A DNA stretch of 39,145 nt from CAYVXE01 sp964455375 (lineage in GTDB: Bacteria; Zhuqueibacterota; Zhuqueibacteria; Oceanimicrobiales; Oceanimicrobiaceae), in the NCBI GenBank assembly GCA_964455375.1, contig CAYVXE010000035.1, forward strand, positions 1 to 39,145, read 5' to 3'. This document shows, piece by piece, positions 30,254 to 39,145 of the stretch. The notes under the pieces were generated by a model that was given only the letters and a program-made list of their open reading frames with translations, was not told the origin of the DNA and made no database searches. Position 1 is the stretch's first letter; each line of letters starts with the position of its first letter. Position numbers and translations under genes: made by a program.

Positions 30254-30946
30254 ATGAAAGTGAAAAACAATCAAGGATGGTTGAGGAAAGGATTTGTACT
30301 TTTTCTAAGTGTTCAGTTATTTTTGCTGCCGGTTGTTGTTGATGTTACCTCTGCACAATCTCAACGATTTGGACAACGACTAATACCGGGAGATGGTATT
30401 CGATTAACCATTTGGCAACCTTGGCAAATTGGAGAAAAAAATAATCAATCATTTGATCTGAATGGTGACTATTTGATTGATAGTAGAGGTTATATCTTTT
30501 TGCCTGTTATTGGTGAAGTAAAAGTAACAAGCCACACAAAGGTGACTCTTGAAAAGGAACTTAAAGATAAGCTCGGTGTTTACATGCAGGATCCCATTGT
30601 TGTTGTTAAGCCTCTCATACGCGTCGCTATGTTAGGAGCGTTTGCACGCCCCGGAACTTACTTAGTTCCCCCCGATGCTTCATTTTGGGAATTAGTAGAC
30701 CTTGCAGGCGGTTTTGATGATAATGCTAATTATGCAAAAATGAAAATAGCCAGAAGTGGAAAAATTATCAGAGATAATTTACTGAAAAGTTTTGAGAGGG
30801 CATATTCTTTACAAGAAATCGGTGTCAAGACAGGGGATCAAATCCTGGTTCCTGTTTACGGCGGATTTGGAACAAAAGATGTGTTGGAAATTTTGAGATT
30901 TGCTATTTCTTTATTGAATCTGTACATATTAATTACCCGAGTATAA
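30254..30946 (+). CDS. Polysaccharide export protein (Wza-like, PES/SLBB)
   Basis: This 230-residue exported protein has a signal peptide (basic start, hydrophobic FVLFLSVQLFLLPVVV, cut near TSAQ). The polysaccharide export domain starts at LIPGDGIRLTIW (about 43-54) and includes DYLIDSRGYIFLPVIGEVKV. An SLBB-type segment follows from about residue 120 (VAMLGAFARPGTYLVPPDASFWELVDLAGG, split). It lacks a clear lipobox. A C-terminal hydrophobic helix (ILRFAISLLNLYILITRV) could be the outer-membrane barrel helix, as in Wza. It should pass EPS across the outer membrane, partnered by the BY-kinase 33 bases downstream. Confidence 0.9.
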   Translation: MKVKNNQGWLRKGFVLFLSVQLFLLPVVVDVTSAQSQRFGQRLIPGDGIRLTIWQPWQIGEKNNQSFDLNGDYLIDSRGYIFLPVIGEVKVTSHTKVTLEKELKDKLGVYMQDPIVVVKPLIRVAMLGAFARPGTYLVPPDASFWELVDLAGGFDDNANYAKMKIARSGKIIRDNLLKSFERAYSLQEIGVKTGDQILVPVYGGFGTKDVLEILRFAISLLNLYILITRV

Positions 30947-30979
30947 ATTGTATCTAATTAGGGCAGAGAGTCATAAAAT

Positions 30980-33319
30980 ATGGATTCCTATTTTCTGGAT
31001 AATGAAGAAAGTTTCGAAGAAGAAAAGTTAGATTTAACGCGATACATGAGTGCTTTGAAAAAACGCTGGTGGCTTGTCATCGTTGTGGCTTTAGTTGTCA
31101 CCGTTCCGTGGATTTTGTATCTCAAGAGTCAACCGCCGGTCTATCAGGCAAACGCGCTCATTCGTTTTAATAATGTAGGGGGAAATGATGAAGACTTGAC
31201 GAGAAGCAGAACCACTCAACTAACCAGTCGCTCGTTTGCGGAAAAGGTGGTTGAACAGTTGGGTCTGGCTTTAAAATTTGTCCATAAAAATAATGAAATT
31301 AAAAGCAGAAGTAAGGTATTTAAAGAATTTTCTACATCGCGGGAAGCTATCTCTGGTGACTATGTTTTGCATTTGTCGAAAAACGACCGATATATCATTA
31401 GCCGGGTTAATTCGAAGAGTGGGAAACCTGTAGAAATTCAACGGGGTTTTATTGATAATATTGTAAAAGAGCACTGTACGGTAAATGGTTTTTCATTTAA
31501 GCTAATCCCTGATAATCTAACCTTGCCGCTTGATATTTCTTTCTCTATAATGCCGTTTCGTAAAGCGGTGGAGTCATTTCAGAAACGAATCGTAGTAAAT
31601 TGGGAAGATAGAACCGGAACACTCATGAATGTCAGTCTCACGGACACTGACCCGGTTGTTGTGAAAGATATGACGAACCGGTTGGCGGAAATCTTCATTG
31701 AAGAGAGTTCGAGTATTAAAAAAGGTTCTGTACAAAACAAGCAGAAAATATTGGAGGAGCAACTCAAGGACGCAAGGGCTAAGTTGGATGAATCCGAACA
31801 AAAACTCAAAAGATTTAAGGAAAAAAATCACATGAGTTTAGAGGGTGGGAATAAAGATCAGGTGAATGGTCTGGCGGAACTTGAAAATGATAAAAAGGAA
31901 GTTGAAACAACAATTAGAATTCTAACAGATTTGTTAGATAAAAAGCGACAGGCTGTATTGGCATCCCTGGGGCAGAAAGATAATGAACAGACTGAAAGTC
32001 GCTATATTATGAATGAAATAGCCAATCTGTCTGTTTTCGATAATAATCCAACTATGCTGCTTTACCGAAGACGTTTAGGGGGACTTGAAGAAAATTGGAA
32101 GAACGTTGTTGAAAGGACGTCCGTTGAGAATTTTCGGGCAAAACAAACATTACAGAAAATAAATAGTCTTCATATTCAGATTGAATCTATTGCAAAGCAA
32201 ACTTTGGTAACGCTGAGTGAACAGCTCAATACTGTAAAACAAGACCTTGCTAAAGTCAAATCGCGATTAAAAAGAATGCCTGCTCTACAGCTTCAGTACA
32301 GTGAACTAAAACGCGATAATGATGTATTGATGGAGCAATACCAAGGGATTTTGAGTAGGACAAGAGAAGCACAAATCAGTGCTGCGGTAGAGACAGAGGA
32401 TATTGAAATTTTAGATCCGGCAATTGTCCCGGAACTTCCTAACAATACGGATAAAAAACAAATGGCTGCTGTCGGCGGTTTTGCCGGTTTGTTCCTGGGT
32501 TTTGCGTTGATATTAGTTATTGAGTTTTTGAATAAATCAATTAAAACAGCAGACGAAGTAAGGAAGTATCTGAAGCTGCCGATACTCGGTACGATTCCAC
32601 AAGTGGATTTTAGTGATACTTATGAATTTCAGGATTCTGAAAAAATAAAGCAGATCGATCAGCAGTTGGTAACCCATGATTATTCCCCAACACCTATTGG
32701 TGAAGCTTACAGATCGCTTAGAACGAACTTGATGTTCACAAAAGAAGCCGGAAAATTGCAATCTCTGGTAATTACGAGCAATGAACCGGGAGATGGAAAA
32801 TCTTTTACCGCAGCGAATCTCGCTATTACATTAGCACAGTTGAAAAGTAAAACATTGTTAATCGATGCCGACCTCCGCCGGGGGGTTTTGCACAATACTT
32901 TCGGGGCTCCAAAAGAACCTGGATTTAGTAATTTTCTTACAGATGTTGTTCCGTTACAAAATATCATCCATGAGACTCAAATCCCGAATTTAAGTGTCAT
33001 TACTTGCGGATCTCTCATTCCAAATCCATCGGAATTACTTGGTTCTCACCAAATGCGTCGATTCATGGATGAAGTCAGGCGTAAATTTGATTTGATTGTT
33101 TTTGATACGCCGCCCCTTAATGCCGCCACAGATGCGGTTGTGGTTGGAACTCAGGTTGACGCAACTGTGATTGTCATCCGGGCAGGCAAGACACATCGGG
33201 AGTTAGCAAAAAGCAAACTGGAATTATTTTCAAATGTGCCAGCCAAATTATTGGGAATTATTTTGAATGGAACCACGGCAGATATGGCACACCCCGGTTA
33301 CAGTTACTATCATTATTAA
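30980..33319 (+). CDS. Wzc-like polysaccharide co-polymerase with BY-kinase domain
   Basis: This 779-residue inner-membrane protein controls chain length and export. TM1 is at about 33-51 (WWLVIVVALVVTVPWILYL). A large periplasmic part with coiled coils (about 250-300 and 380-430) leads to TM2 at about 494-515. The cytoplasmic tyrosine kinase has Walker A EPGDGKSFTAANLA (about 601-614), Walker A' LLIDADLRRG and Walker B FDLIVFDTPP. The tail GYSYYHY is a short tyrosine cluster for autophosphorylation. The fused form is the Gram-negative Wzc type. A phosphatase partner is not in the window. Confidence 0.95.
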   Translation: MDSYFLDNEESFEEEKLDLTRYMSALKKRWWLVIVVALVVTVPWILYLKSQPPVYQANALIRFNNVGGNDEDLTRSRTTQLTSRSFAEKVVEQLGLALKFVHKNNEIKSRSKVFKEFSTSREAISGDYVLHLSKNDRYIISRVNSKSGKPVEIQRGFIDNIVKEHCTVNGFSFKLIPDNLTLPLDISFSIMPFRKAVESFQKRIVVNWEDRTGTLMNVSLTDTDPVVVKDMTNRLAEIFIEESSSIKKGSVQNKQKILEEQLKDARAKLDESEQKLKRFKEKNHMSLEGGNKDQVNGLAELENDKKEVETTIRILTDLLDKKRQAVLASLGQKDNEQTESRYIMNEIANLSVFDNNPTMLLYRRRLGGLEENWKNVVERTSVENFRAKQTLQKINSLHIQIESIAKQTLVTLSEQLNTVKQDLAKVKSRLKRMPALQLQYSELKRDNDVLMEQYQGILSRTREAQISAAVETEDIEILDPAIVPELPNNTDKKQMAAVGGFAGLFLGFALILVIEFLNKSIKTADEVRKYLKLPILGTIPQVDFSDTYEFQDSEKIKQIDQQLVTHDYSPTPIGEAYRSLRTNLMFTKEAGKLQSLVITSNEPGDGKSFTAANLAITLAQLKSKTLLIDADLRRGVLHNTFGAPKEPGFSNFLTDVVPLQNIIHETQIPNLSVITCGSLIPNPSELLGSHQMRRFMDEVRRKFDLIVFDTPPLNAATDAVVVGTQVDATVIVIRAGKTHRELAKSKLELFSNVPAKLLGIILNGTTADMAHPGYSYYHY

Positions 33320-33339
33320 TCCTAATCAGAAAAAGATAA

Positions 33340-34299
33340 ATGGAAAGAATACTCGTAACAGGCGGTGCTGGGTTTATCGGTTCCCATTTAAGTGAGGCAC
33401 TTCTTCACCAAGGGCACAACGTTGTTTGTCTGGATAATTTCAACGATTATTACGATCCGCAGATAAAACGTTTGAACATCGAGCCGTTGAAGAAAAACAG
33501 TCGCTACCAGGTCGTTGAAGGTAATATTGTAAATCTGGAATTTTTAGAAGATGTGTTTAAAGATAATAAAATCGACATCCTTGTTCATTTGGCAGCTCGT
33601 GCTGGTGTAAGACCGTCTTTGGTGGATCCATTACTTTATCAAAAAGTGAATGTGACCGGTACAAATAACCTGCTGGAAATTGCTAAAAAGTTTGACATAA
33701 AGAAGTTTATCTTTGCCTCATCGTCCTCCGTGTATGGGCAAAATAAAAAGGTTCCTTTCAGTGAGAGCGATTTTGTAGATCATCCAATATCTCCGTATGC
33801 CGCAACAAAAAAAGCCGGGGAACTTCTGTGTTATACCTATCATCACCTTTACAAATTGCCAATGACTTGCTTGCGATTTTTTACGGTTTATGGACCGAGA
33901 CAACGACCGGATATGGCGATACACAAATTTACACGCAGCATATATTTTGACGAAAAAATTGCTATGTACGGTGATGGAACCTCCAGGCGGGATTATACTT
34001 ATATTTCAGATATTATCCACGGTATTTGTCGTTCAATTGAATGTTGTGAAGGATTTCATGTTTATAATTTAGGAGAATCCAAAACCATTGAACTCAAAAA
34101 ATTGATTAATTTAATATCAGATTGTTTAGGGAAAGAAGCTAAAATTGAAAGGCTTCCTATGCAACCTGGTGACGTTCCTATTACTTATGCAGATATTACG
34201 AGAGCGAGAGAGGAAATCGGTTATTCCCCGGAAATCGCTATTGAAGAGGGCGTGGAAAAGTTTATCAAGTGGTTTAGAGAAATTGCGGCCATCATATAG
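33340..34299 (+). CDS. NAD-dependent UDP-sugar epimerase (UDP-glucuronate 4-epimerase-like)
   Basis: This 319-residue extended short-chain dehydrogenase has the Rossmann motif TGGAGFIGSH (7-16). LDNFNDYYDPQIKRLN is typical of UDP-glucuronate 4-epimerases. The catalytic set is FASSSSVYG with Ser and Y153-x3-K157 in SPYAATKKAGE. LRFFTVYGPRQRPDMAI and DGTSRRDYTYISDI bind the nucleotide sugar. It would provide UDP-galacturonate or a related sugar for EPS assembly. It starts 21 bases after the BY-kinase gene. Specificity between glucuronate and other UDP-sugars cannot be settled by eye. Confidence 0.9.
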   Translation: MERILVTGGAGFIGSHLSEALLHQGHNVVCLDNFNDYYDPQIKRLNIEPLKKNSRYQVVEGNIVNLEFLEDVFKDNKIDILVHLAARAGVRPSLVDPLLYQKVNVTGTNNLLEIAKKFDIKKFIFASSSSVYGQNKKVPFSESDFVDHPISPYAATKKAGELLCYTYHHLYKLPMTCLRFFTVYGPRQRPDMAIHKFTRSIYFDEKIAMYGDGTSRRDYTYISDIIHGICRSIECCEGFHVYNLGESKTIELKKLINLISDCLGKEAKIERLPMQPGDVPITYADITRAREEIGYSPEIAIEEGVEKFIKWFREIAAII

Positions 34300-34352
34300 C
34301 TTCGCTAAGGTTGGAAATGACGTTTTACGGTTAGGTTACATGAAGGTAACAA

Positions 34353-35810
34353 ATGGTTAAGGAAAAAGAAGCTTTTCTCAGCAATATTACGCGGATTATC
34401 GATTCTCTGAGTATTTTAGCAGCGTTCATTGTTTCATATTTTTTAACCCTCCATCTTCGTGGTTTGTTCGAGCTTGGAGAAATGGCCTATGCGTTATCTT
34501 TCGATATGCGAGGCCTTTTGTTTTTTATGAATAAAAACGTCGTTTTGCTCATAGGGAGCGTCCCTGTCTGGTTACTCTTTTTGTCCTTTCAGGGGGCTTA
34601 CAAAGACATTAGGACTAAAACGATATTACGAGAGTTCTTTATTGTTGCAAAAACAAGTTTATTCGCTGCCATTACCCTTGGCAGCTTTATTTTTATTTTC
34701 AAATTGACGTTAACCAGTCGTTTGTTTATTGCCACAAATATTATTGTAACATCTTTATTTCTTACGATTATGAAAGGTGTGGTCAATAAAATTTTTGAGC
34801 ATATTCATCAAAGTGGCTATAATCAAATCAATCTGCTTATTGTTGGAACCGGAAAACGGGCGCGGGAATTTATTAAGACTGTAAAGAAGCACGCAAACTG
34901 GGGTCTGAATATCGTCGGTCTGATCGATGATGAACACGGTTTGTTCGGTCAGGATATCGAAGGTTTCAGGGTGCTCGGACGTATTCAGGATATTCCCTTT
35001 ATCCTGCACAGAATTGTCGTCGACAGAGTGATTTTTGTGGTGCCGAGATTGTGGTTAAACCGTATAGATGAAGCAATTCTCGCCTGCGAACGTGAAGGAA
35101 TCAGCACGTCCATTTCAATGGATCTGTATAATTTGCGCATTGCAAAAGTGCACCAAACCGACTTCAGTGGGTTCCCCCTTCTCGAATTTGAAACATTTTC
35201 AGCAAAAGAGTGGCAACTGTTTATCAAAAGGGTGTTAGATATTTTTATTTCAGTGGTGAGCTTAATTCTATTTTCACCCTTGATTTTGATTACCATTATT
35301 GCGATTAAATCTACATCAAAGGGACCGATTCTCTTTGCACAGGAAAGGTCTGGGTTAAACGGTCGTAAATTTAATGTGTACAAATTCAGGACCATGATCG
35401 TCGGAGCAGAATTTAAAAAAAAGGAACTTGAAAAGATGAATGAAATGGACGGCCCTGTTTTTAAAATAAAAAAGGATCCTCGTATTACACAGGTCGGACG
35501 TTTTTTGCGAAAGTTCAGCATCGACGAAATTCCCCAATTAATTAATGTCCTCAAAGGTGATATGAGTATTGTCGGTCCTCGACCTCCACTACCGGTAGAA
35601 GTTGAGCTTTATAAAATGTGGCAACGAAGAAGACTTAGTCTTAAACCGGGGCTGACGTGTATCTGGCAAGTCAGCGGACGGAATAAAATTCGATTTGAAA
35701 AATGGATGGAAATGGATTTAGAATATATCGACAAATGGTCTTTATGGTTAGATTTCAAAATATTGTTTAAAACGTTTTTTGTGGTCTTGTTTGGCTATGG
35801 CGCCAGTTAG
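34353..35810 (+). CDS. Undecaprenyl-phosphate sugar phosphotransferase (WbaP/EPS polyprenyl glycosylphosphotransferase)
   Basis: This 485-residue enzyme starts EPS repeat synthesis by moving a sugar phosphate to undecaprenyl phosphate. The N-terminal part has four to five membrane helices to about residue 145. A Rossmann-like cytosolic domain follows (LLIVGTGKRAREFI near 162, then VVGLIDDEHG-like sequence). The catalytic domain begins at about 292 (RVLDIFISVVSLILFSPL). It carries FAQERSGLNGRKFNVYKFRTM, the family signature split at 330-350, then RFLRKFSIDEIPQLINVLKG and SIVGPRPPLP. LKPGLTCIWQVSGR is near the end. It is the last gene of the first EPS unit. Confidence 0.94.
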   Translation: MVKEKEAFLSNITRIIDSLSILAAFIVSYFLTLHLRGLFELGEMAYALSFDMRGLLFFMNKNVVLLIGSVPVWLLFLSFQGAYKDIRTKTILREFFIVAKTSLFAAITLGSFIFIFKLTLTSRLFIATNIIVTSLFLTIMKGVVNKIFEHIHQSGYNQINLLIVGTGKRAREFIKTVKKHANWGLNIVGLIDDEHGLFGQDIEGFRVLGRIQDIPFILHRIVVDRVIFVVPRLWLNRIDEAILACEREGISTSISMDLYNLRIAKVHQTDFSGFPLLEFETFSAKEWQLFIKRVLDIFISVVSLILFSPLILITIIAIKSTSKGPILFAQERSGLNGRKFNVYKFRTMIVGAEFKKKELEKMNEMDGPVFKIKKDPRITQVGRFLRKFSIDEIPQLINVLKGDMSIVGPRPPLPVEVELYKMWQRRRLSLKPGLTCIWQVSGRNKIRFEKWMEMDLEYIDKWSLWLDFKILFKTFFVVLFGYGAS

Positions 35811-36229
35811 CGCTTAAATGTCAGGTTTCATGGATTGAGCCTATTTCATATTTGCATGACAGCAAAGATATTACGTTCATCGATTCCTCGCTTTGTTGGC
35901 TCTCCTGATGATTCTTTGTAAAATGAATTATGGAAGTTTTTAAAAAATAGGTAACATAACCCGGTTACGTTTTTGTGTCAATAACTAACATCGTTTCAAA
36001 GTGGCACATTAAGCAATTTCATTTTAGATGTTTTCGGGTTAGTTTTAGCGAAGTTATGTTGGATTTTGGATGTTCGACACCAATGTTCAGTGGCACTATA
36101 ATTGCTAAAGAAAATTATCTTGTAACCGATCTTAGATCGTAGTTTTAACAACCGCCTCTTTGGTATTGCAACCAGGTAAAAAAAGAGTTTCAAGGAACGA
36201 TTGAAAATTGCCGACAAGGACTTGATTTC
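35811..36229. other. 420-base intergenic region inside the EPS locus
   Basis: No convincing gene is seen on either strand. GTAAC and GTTAC (35951-35968) followed by GTTTTTG make a weak possible terminator for the upstream unit. A perfect sigma-54-type element lies at 36091-36106. Downstream of it, CGATCT-T-AGATCG (36127-36139) is a short palindrome in the predicted leader. The leader to the ATG at 36230 would be about 110 bases. Confidence 0.6.
36091..36106 (+). promoter_or_regulatory. Sigma-54 (RpoN) promoter of the GT4-asnB unit
   Basis: TGGCACT (36091-36097), four bases, TTGCT (36102-36106) matches the -24/-12 consensus with GG and GC separated by exactly 10 bases. It is oriented toward the glycosyltransferase gene. 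Sigma-54 promoters need an AAA+ activator, which is not encoded in the window. Confidence 0.82.
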
Positions 36230-37420
36230 ATGCAGATTTTAATGATAGCGCCGCAACCTTTTTTCCAGCCCCGGGGGACGCCATTCAGTGTGCTTCATCG
36301 TTTAAAAGCGTTATCCCAATTTGGCTACAAAATTGATTTGTTGACATATCATTTGGGTGAAGATGTTGATATAGAAGGCGTAACCATTCATCGAATTCCC
36401 AACGTACCGTTTGTTAAAAAGATCGCCATCGGGCCGTCAAAACGAAAAATCATTCTGGATATCTATCTTTTTGCCAAAGCTGTGAAGATGTTGAGAACGA
36501 AAAAATACGATTTGATCCATTCGCATGAGGAGGCTGGTTTTTTCGCCGCGTATTTGGCAAAAAAGTTCGGGGTATTACATTTATATGACATGCATTCGAG
36601 CTTACCACAGCAGCTTTCTAATTTTAAATTTTCTAAATCAAAAATAATTAAGACGGCATTCGATAAATTAGAAGCGAATACTATCAACAACGCTTCTGCC
36701 GTCATTACAATTTGTCCGGAATTGTATCATTATGTGAAAGACCTTTTCCCGGAGAAGTTTAACATGCTCATTGAAAATGTTGCTGATAATAGCATCGTTT
36801 TTGATTCCAAACCGGATTTGAACCGTATTAAAAATAAAGTTAAAGCAAATGGGGATAAAGTGGTTTTATATGCCGGTACCTTTGAACCGTATCAGGGCAT
36901 CGATCTCCTCATTGACTCCAGTCCACTCGTAATCGAAAAGGAAAATCATGTCCGCTTTGTTTTGGTTGGCGGGAAACCCGAACAAGTTCAATATTACAAA
37001 CAAAAGGTTCAGGAATTGGAGTTGCAGGATAAATTTTTATTTACGGGTTCTGTTCTGCCCAATGAAGTCCCCTGTTATATCGATTCATGTGACGTACTTG
37101 TGTCGCCTAGAATCGAAGGGAATAACACACCCTTAAAAATCTATTCATACCTGCGTTCCGGCAAACCCATCGTTGCTACCAATCATATTACGCATACACA
37201 GGTGTTGACAGAAAATGTGTCGGTTCTTACGGATTGTACGGCACGGTCTTTTGGCGAAGGGGTTTTATCTGTGATCAATGATGAGAATCTCAGTAAAGAA
37301 ATTACTGAAAATGCAAAAAAGCTTGCGGAGGAAAAGTATAGTTATCAAGTCTATTTAAAAAAGACGAAAGACGTGTATCAATTTTTGGAAAATCAACTAC
37401 TACAAAGGCGGTTTAACTGA
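36230..37420 (+). CDS. Glycosyltransferase family 4 (GT-B fold)
   Basis: This 396-residue cytosolic or membrane-associated enzyme adds a sugar from a nucleotide donor to the lipid-linked EPS repeat. The N-terminal domain starts MQILMIAPQPFFQPRGTPFS, with a glycine-containing loop, then YDLIHSHEEAGFFAAYLA and LYDMHSSLP. The C-terminal GT1-type domain begins near VVLYAGTFEPYQGIDLLI (about 209-226). It carries FVLVGGKPEQV, FTGSVLPNEVPCYIDSCDVLVSP and the donor-binding EGNNTPLKIYSYLRSGKPIVA, which matches the EGxPxxxxE-type region in divergent form. Sugar specificity is unknown. The next gene starts in its stop codon. Confidence 0.9.
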   Translation: MQILMIAPQPFFQPRGTPFSVLHRLKALSQFGYKIDLLTYHLGEDVDIEGVTIHRIPNVPFVKKIAIGPSKRKIILDIYLFAKAVKMLRTKKYDLIHSHEEAGFFAAYLAKKFGVLHLYDMHSSLPQQLSNFKFSKSKIIKTAFDKLEANTINNASAVITICPELYHYVKDLFPEKFNMLIENVADNSIVFDSKPDLNRIKNKVKANGDKVVLYAGTFEPYQGIDLLIDSSPLVIEKENHVRFVLVGGKPEQVQYYKQKVQELELQDKFLFTGSVLPNEVPCYIDSCDVLVSPRIEGNNTPLKIYSYLRSGKPIVATNHITHTQVLTENVSVLTDCTARSFGEGVLSVINDENLSKEITENAKKLAEEKYSYQVYLKKTKDVYQFLENQLLQRRFN

Positions 37421-39145
37421 TGTGTGGCATTTGCGGAGTGACCTATTTTGACCGGGAGAAACAGGTTAGCGAGCGATTGGTGAAACGCATGTGCGACGTG
37501 ATCCGCCACCGCGGGCCGGATGATGAAGGAATCATGACCATCGGGGCTCACGGAATGGGAATGCGCCGGTTGAGCATCATCGATCTGGTTTCCGGAAAAC
37601 AACCGATCGCAAACGAAGATAACTCAATGTGGATTGTCTTCAATGGTGAAATCTATAATTATAAAAGCCTTCGTGAAGATTTGGTAAAGAAGGGGCACAG
37701 GTTTAAAACTAATACGGATACAGAAGCCATTTTGCATGCTTACGAGGAATATGGAGAAGAGTGCCCTGAAAAACTCAATGGTATGTTTGGATTCGCGATT
37801 TATAATCAAAATGATCAAACCCTGTTTCTTGCCCGCGATCGTCTCGGCATTAAACCGCTTTACTATTTTCATGATGCCAGTAAATTTGCTTTTGGCTCCG
37901 AATTAAAATCGATTTTACAGGTTCCGGAAATACCGAGAGAAGTGGACCACAGATCGTTGGATGTTTTTTTGACATTTGAATATATTCCCTCTCCACTGAG
38001 TATTTTTAAAGGAATTTCCAAGGTGCCGCCAGGGCATTCATTAACTTTGAAGAGCGGTAAAATATCTATTAAAAAGTATTGGCAACTTGAGATAAATGAA
38101 CAGAATGCCACCGAGGATGAACTGTGTGAGCAATTGGTTGAACTTCTGCAGGATGCTGTTAAAATCCGCTTGATGAGTGATGTGCCCCTCGGTGCATTTC
38201 TGAGCGGTGGAATTGATTCAAGCTCCATCGTTGCTTTAATGAGCCGGGTGATGGACAGGCCGGTAAAGACGTTTTCAATTGGTTTTAAGGAAGCGAGCTA
38301 CAATGAATCCGAATATGCACGTAGCGTTGCAGAATTCTATGGAACGGAACACCACGAATTTATTCTCGAAGCGAACGCCCTGGAATTGACTGAAAAGTTA
38401 TTTGGTATCCTGGATGAACCGTTTGGGGATTTTTCTATCTTCCCGACGTATCTTGTGTCAAAAATGGCGAGACAACATGTAACCGTATCCTTGTCAGGAG
38501 ATGGTGGGGACGAACTGTTCGCTGGGTACGATACCTACATCGCGAACAGAATGGCAAATGCTTACGCGCGTGTTCCCAAATTTCTGCACAGAGGAATTGT
38601 TGCACCAATTCTGAACATGATTCCACCAACCGAGAAGAAGAAGGGTTTGATTAACCGTGCAAAGCGATTTTCGGAAGGATTACGGCTACCGGATGATTTG
38701 GCACACACACGCTGGATGATTTTTTTACAAGCTGCTGAAAAGGAACGACTTTATTCTGCCGACATGTTGAGTTCGTTAAACGAGTTCGATTCGTATGGAT
38801 TTATTCGTAATTATTTTAAGGAAGCCAAAACACAGGATGCCCTGAATCAGCAATCGTATGTGGACATCAAGTCATACCTTGTGGATGATATTTTGGTAAA
38901 AGTTGACCGCATGAGCATGGCAACCTCGCTTGAGGCACGTGTGCCATTTCTCGATCACCGGGTGGTTGAATTTTCGGCGACTGTTCCAAGTCATTTGAAA
39001 TTACAGGGAAAAACGACAAAATATTTGTTGAAAAAAGCAATGGCGGATTACTTACCACCTGACATTCTTACCAGGGGGAAAGAGGGATTTAGCATTCCCA
39101 TCAAAAACTGGATTAAACATGATTTGAAAGATCTGATGATGGATG
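37420..39145 (+). CDS. asnB: Asparagine-synthase-like glutamine amidotransferase, 3' end cut by the window
   Basis: The frame opens at ATG 37420, overlapping the preceding TGA by one base, and stays open to the last base, giving 575 codons without a stop. Cys2 is the N-terminal glutaminase nucleophile (MCGICGVTYFDR), followed by IRHRGPDDEG, MRRLSIIDL and FNGEIYNY. The synthetase domain has the PP-loop SGGIDSSS from Ser262 and SLSGDGGDELFAGYDTY near residue 360. Known AsnB forms are about 600-630 residues, so little is missing. In EPS loci, such enzymes may amidate sugar carboxylates rather than aspartate; the epimerase upstream would fit a uronate, but this is inference. Confidence 0.93.
   Translation, partial: MCGICGVTYFDREKQVSERLVKRMCDVIRHRGPDDEGIMTIGAHGMGMRRLSIIDLVSGKQPIANEDNSMWIVFNGEIYNYKSLREDLVKKGHRFKTNTDTEAILHAYEEYGEECPEKLNGMFGFAIYNQNDQTLFLARDRLGIKPLYYFHDASKFAFGSELKSILQVPEIPREVDHRSLDVFLTFEYIPSPLSIFKGISKVPPGHSLTLKSGKISIKKYWQLEINEQNATEDELCEQLVELLQDAVKIRLMSDVPLGAFLSGGIDSSSIVALMSRVMDRPVKTFSIGFKEASYNESEYARSVAEFYGTEHHEFILEANALELTEKLFGILDEPFGDFSIFPTYLVSKMARQHVTVSLSGDGGDELFAGYDTYIANRMANAYARVPKFLHRGIVAPILNMIPPTEKKKGLINRAKRFSEGLRLPDDLAHTRWMIFLQAAEKERLYSADMLSSLNEFDSYGFIRNYFKEAKTQDALNQQSYVDIKSYLVDDILVKVDRMSMATSLEARVPFLDHRVVEFSATVPSHLKLQGKTTKYLLKKAMADYLPPDILTRGKEGFSIPIKNWIKHDLKDLMMD

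Noticed and set aside
36003..36014. Another TGGCAC sequence in the same intergenic region, considered as a second sigma-54 site
   Set aside because: The following GC is only 8 bases after GG instead of 10, so the spacing is wrong.
35996..36217. 73-codon minus-strand frame in the EPS intergenic region
   Set aside because: No ribosome-binding site, no recognisable domain, and it overlaps the consensus sigma-54 element; chance is more likely.

Overview
The window is one stretch of chromosomal, housekeeping-type DNA, probably a metagenome-assembled scaffold because it contains a 100-N contig join. Moderate G+C, two tandem GWxTD-domain proteins, a DUF5683-like protein, a GT5-only glycogen-synthase-like protein, folK next to a deoxynucleoside kinase, and an outer-membrane barrel with a thrombospondin type 3 segment all point to a Gram-negative bacterium of the FCB superphylum. 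A Calditrichota/KSB1-like lineage is plausible, but this is inference from gene content and I cannot fix the phylum. Every gene I accept is on the + strand. I see no tRNA, rRNA, CRISPR array, transposase or prophage gene.

Layout. 1-113: C-terminus of selA. 203-2355: HrcA/CIRCE-controlled groES-groEL with its own promoter and terminator. 2360-4171: folate and nucleotide genes folB, folK, a deoxynucleoside kinase and a 59-aa membrane microprotein. 4238-8101: DUF5683-like protein, NSS transporter, YfiM-like protein and purF. 8134-11201: a membrane-lipid or isoprenoid cassette with a UbiA-like prenyltransferase, a 2[4Fe-4S] ferredoxin, a geranylgeranyl-reductase-family flavoprotein and a CDP-alcohol phosphatidyltransferase. 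11244-11380: a nested inverted-repeat element. 11425-17305: ftsY, rimO, two GWxTD genes and an S66 LD-carboxypeptidase. 17337-24992: purN, purH and the rod-shape genes mreB, mreC, mreD, mrdA, rodA. 25077-27202: a bounded unit for an outer-membrane barrel protein and a TPR lipoprotein. 27250-29278: galT and a GT5-only protein. 29427-39145: an exopolysaccharide locus with a STAS/HTH-like protein, Wza-like export protein, Wzc-like BY-kinase, UDP-sugar epimerase, WbaP-like sugar transferase, a GT4 glycosyltransferase and an asparagine-synthase-like amidotransferase that runs off the end.

How the parts work together. Most of the window is envelope biology: lipid precursors, protein targeting to the membrane, cell-wall elongation, outer-membrane proteins and capsule/EPS export. 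Purine and folate synthesis is interleaved (folB, folK, purF, purN, purH). Two regulatory styles are visible. Housekeeping units use a repeated TTGAxx-N16/17-TATATT-type promoter. The EPS locus has one very good sigma-54-type -24/-12 element at 36091-36106 and a weaker one at 29427-29442.

The most interesting element is the prenyltransferase-ferredoxin-GGR-CDP-alcohol cassette. Its gene types resemble archaeal ether-lipid synthesis and side-chain saturation. Its apparent break at 9804-9903 is an assembly artefact: an exact 55-bp overlap is duplicated on both sides of the N run, and collapsing it restores one 392-residue reading frame.
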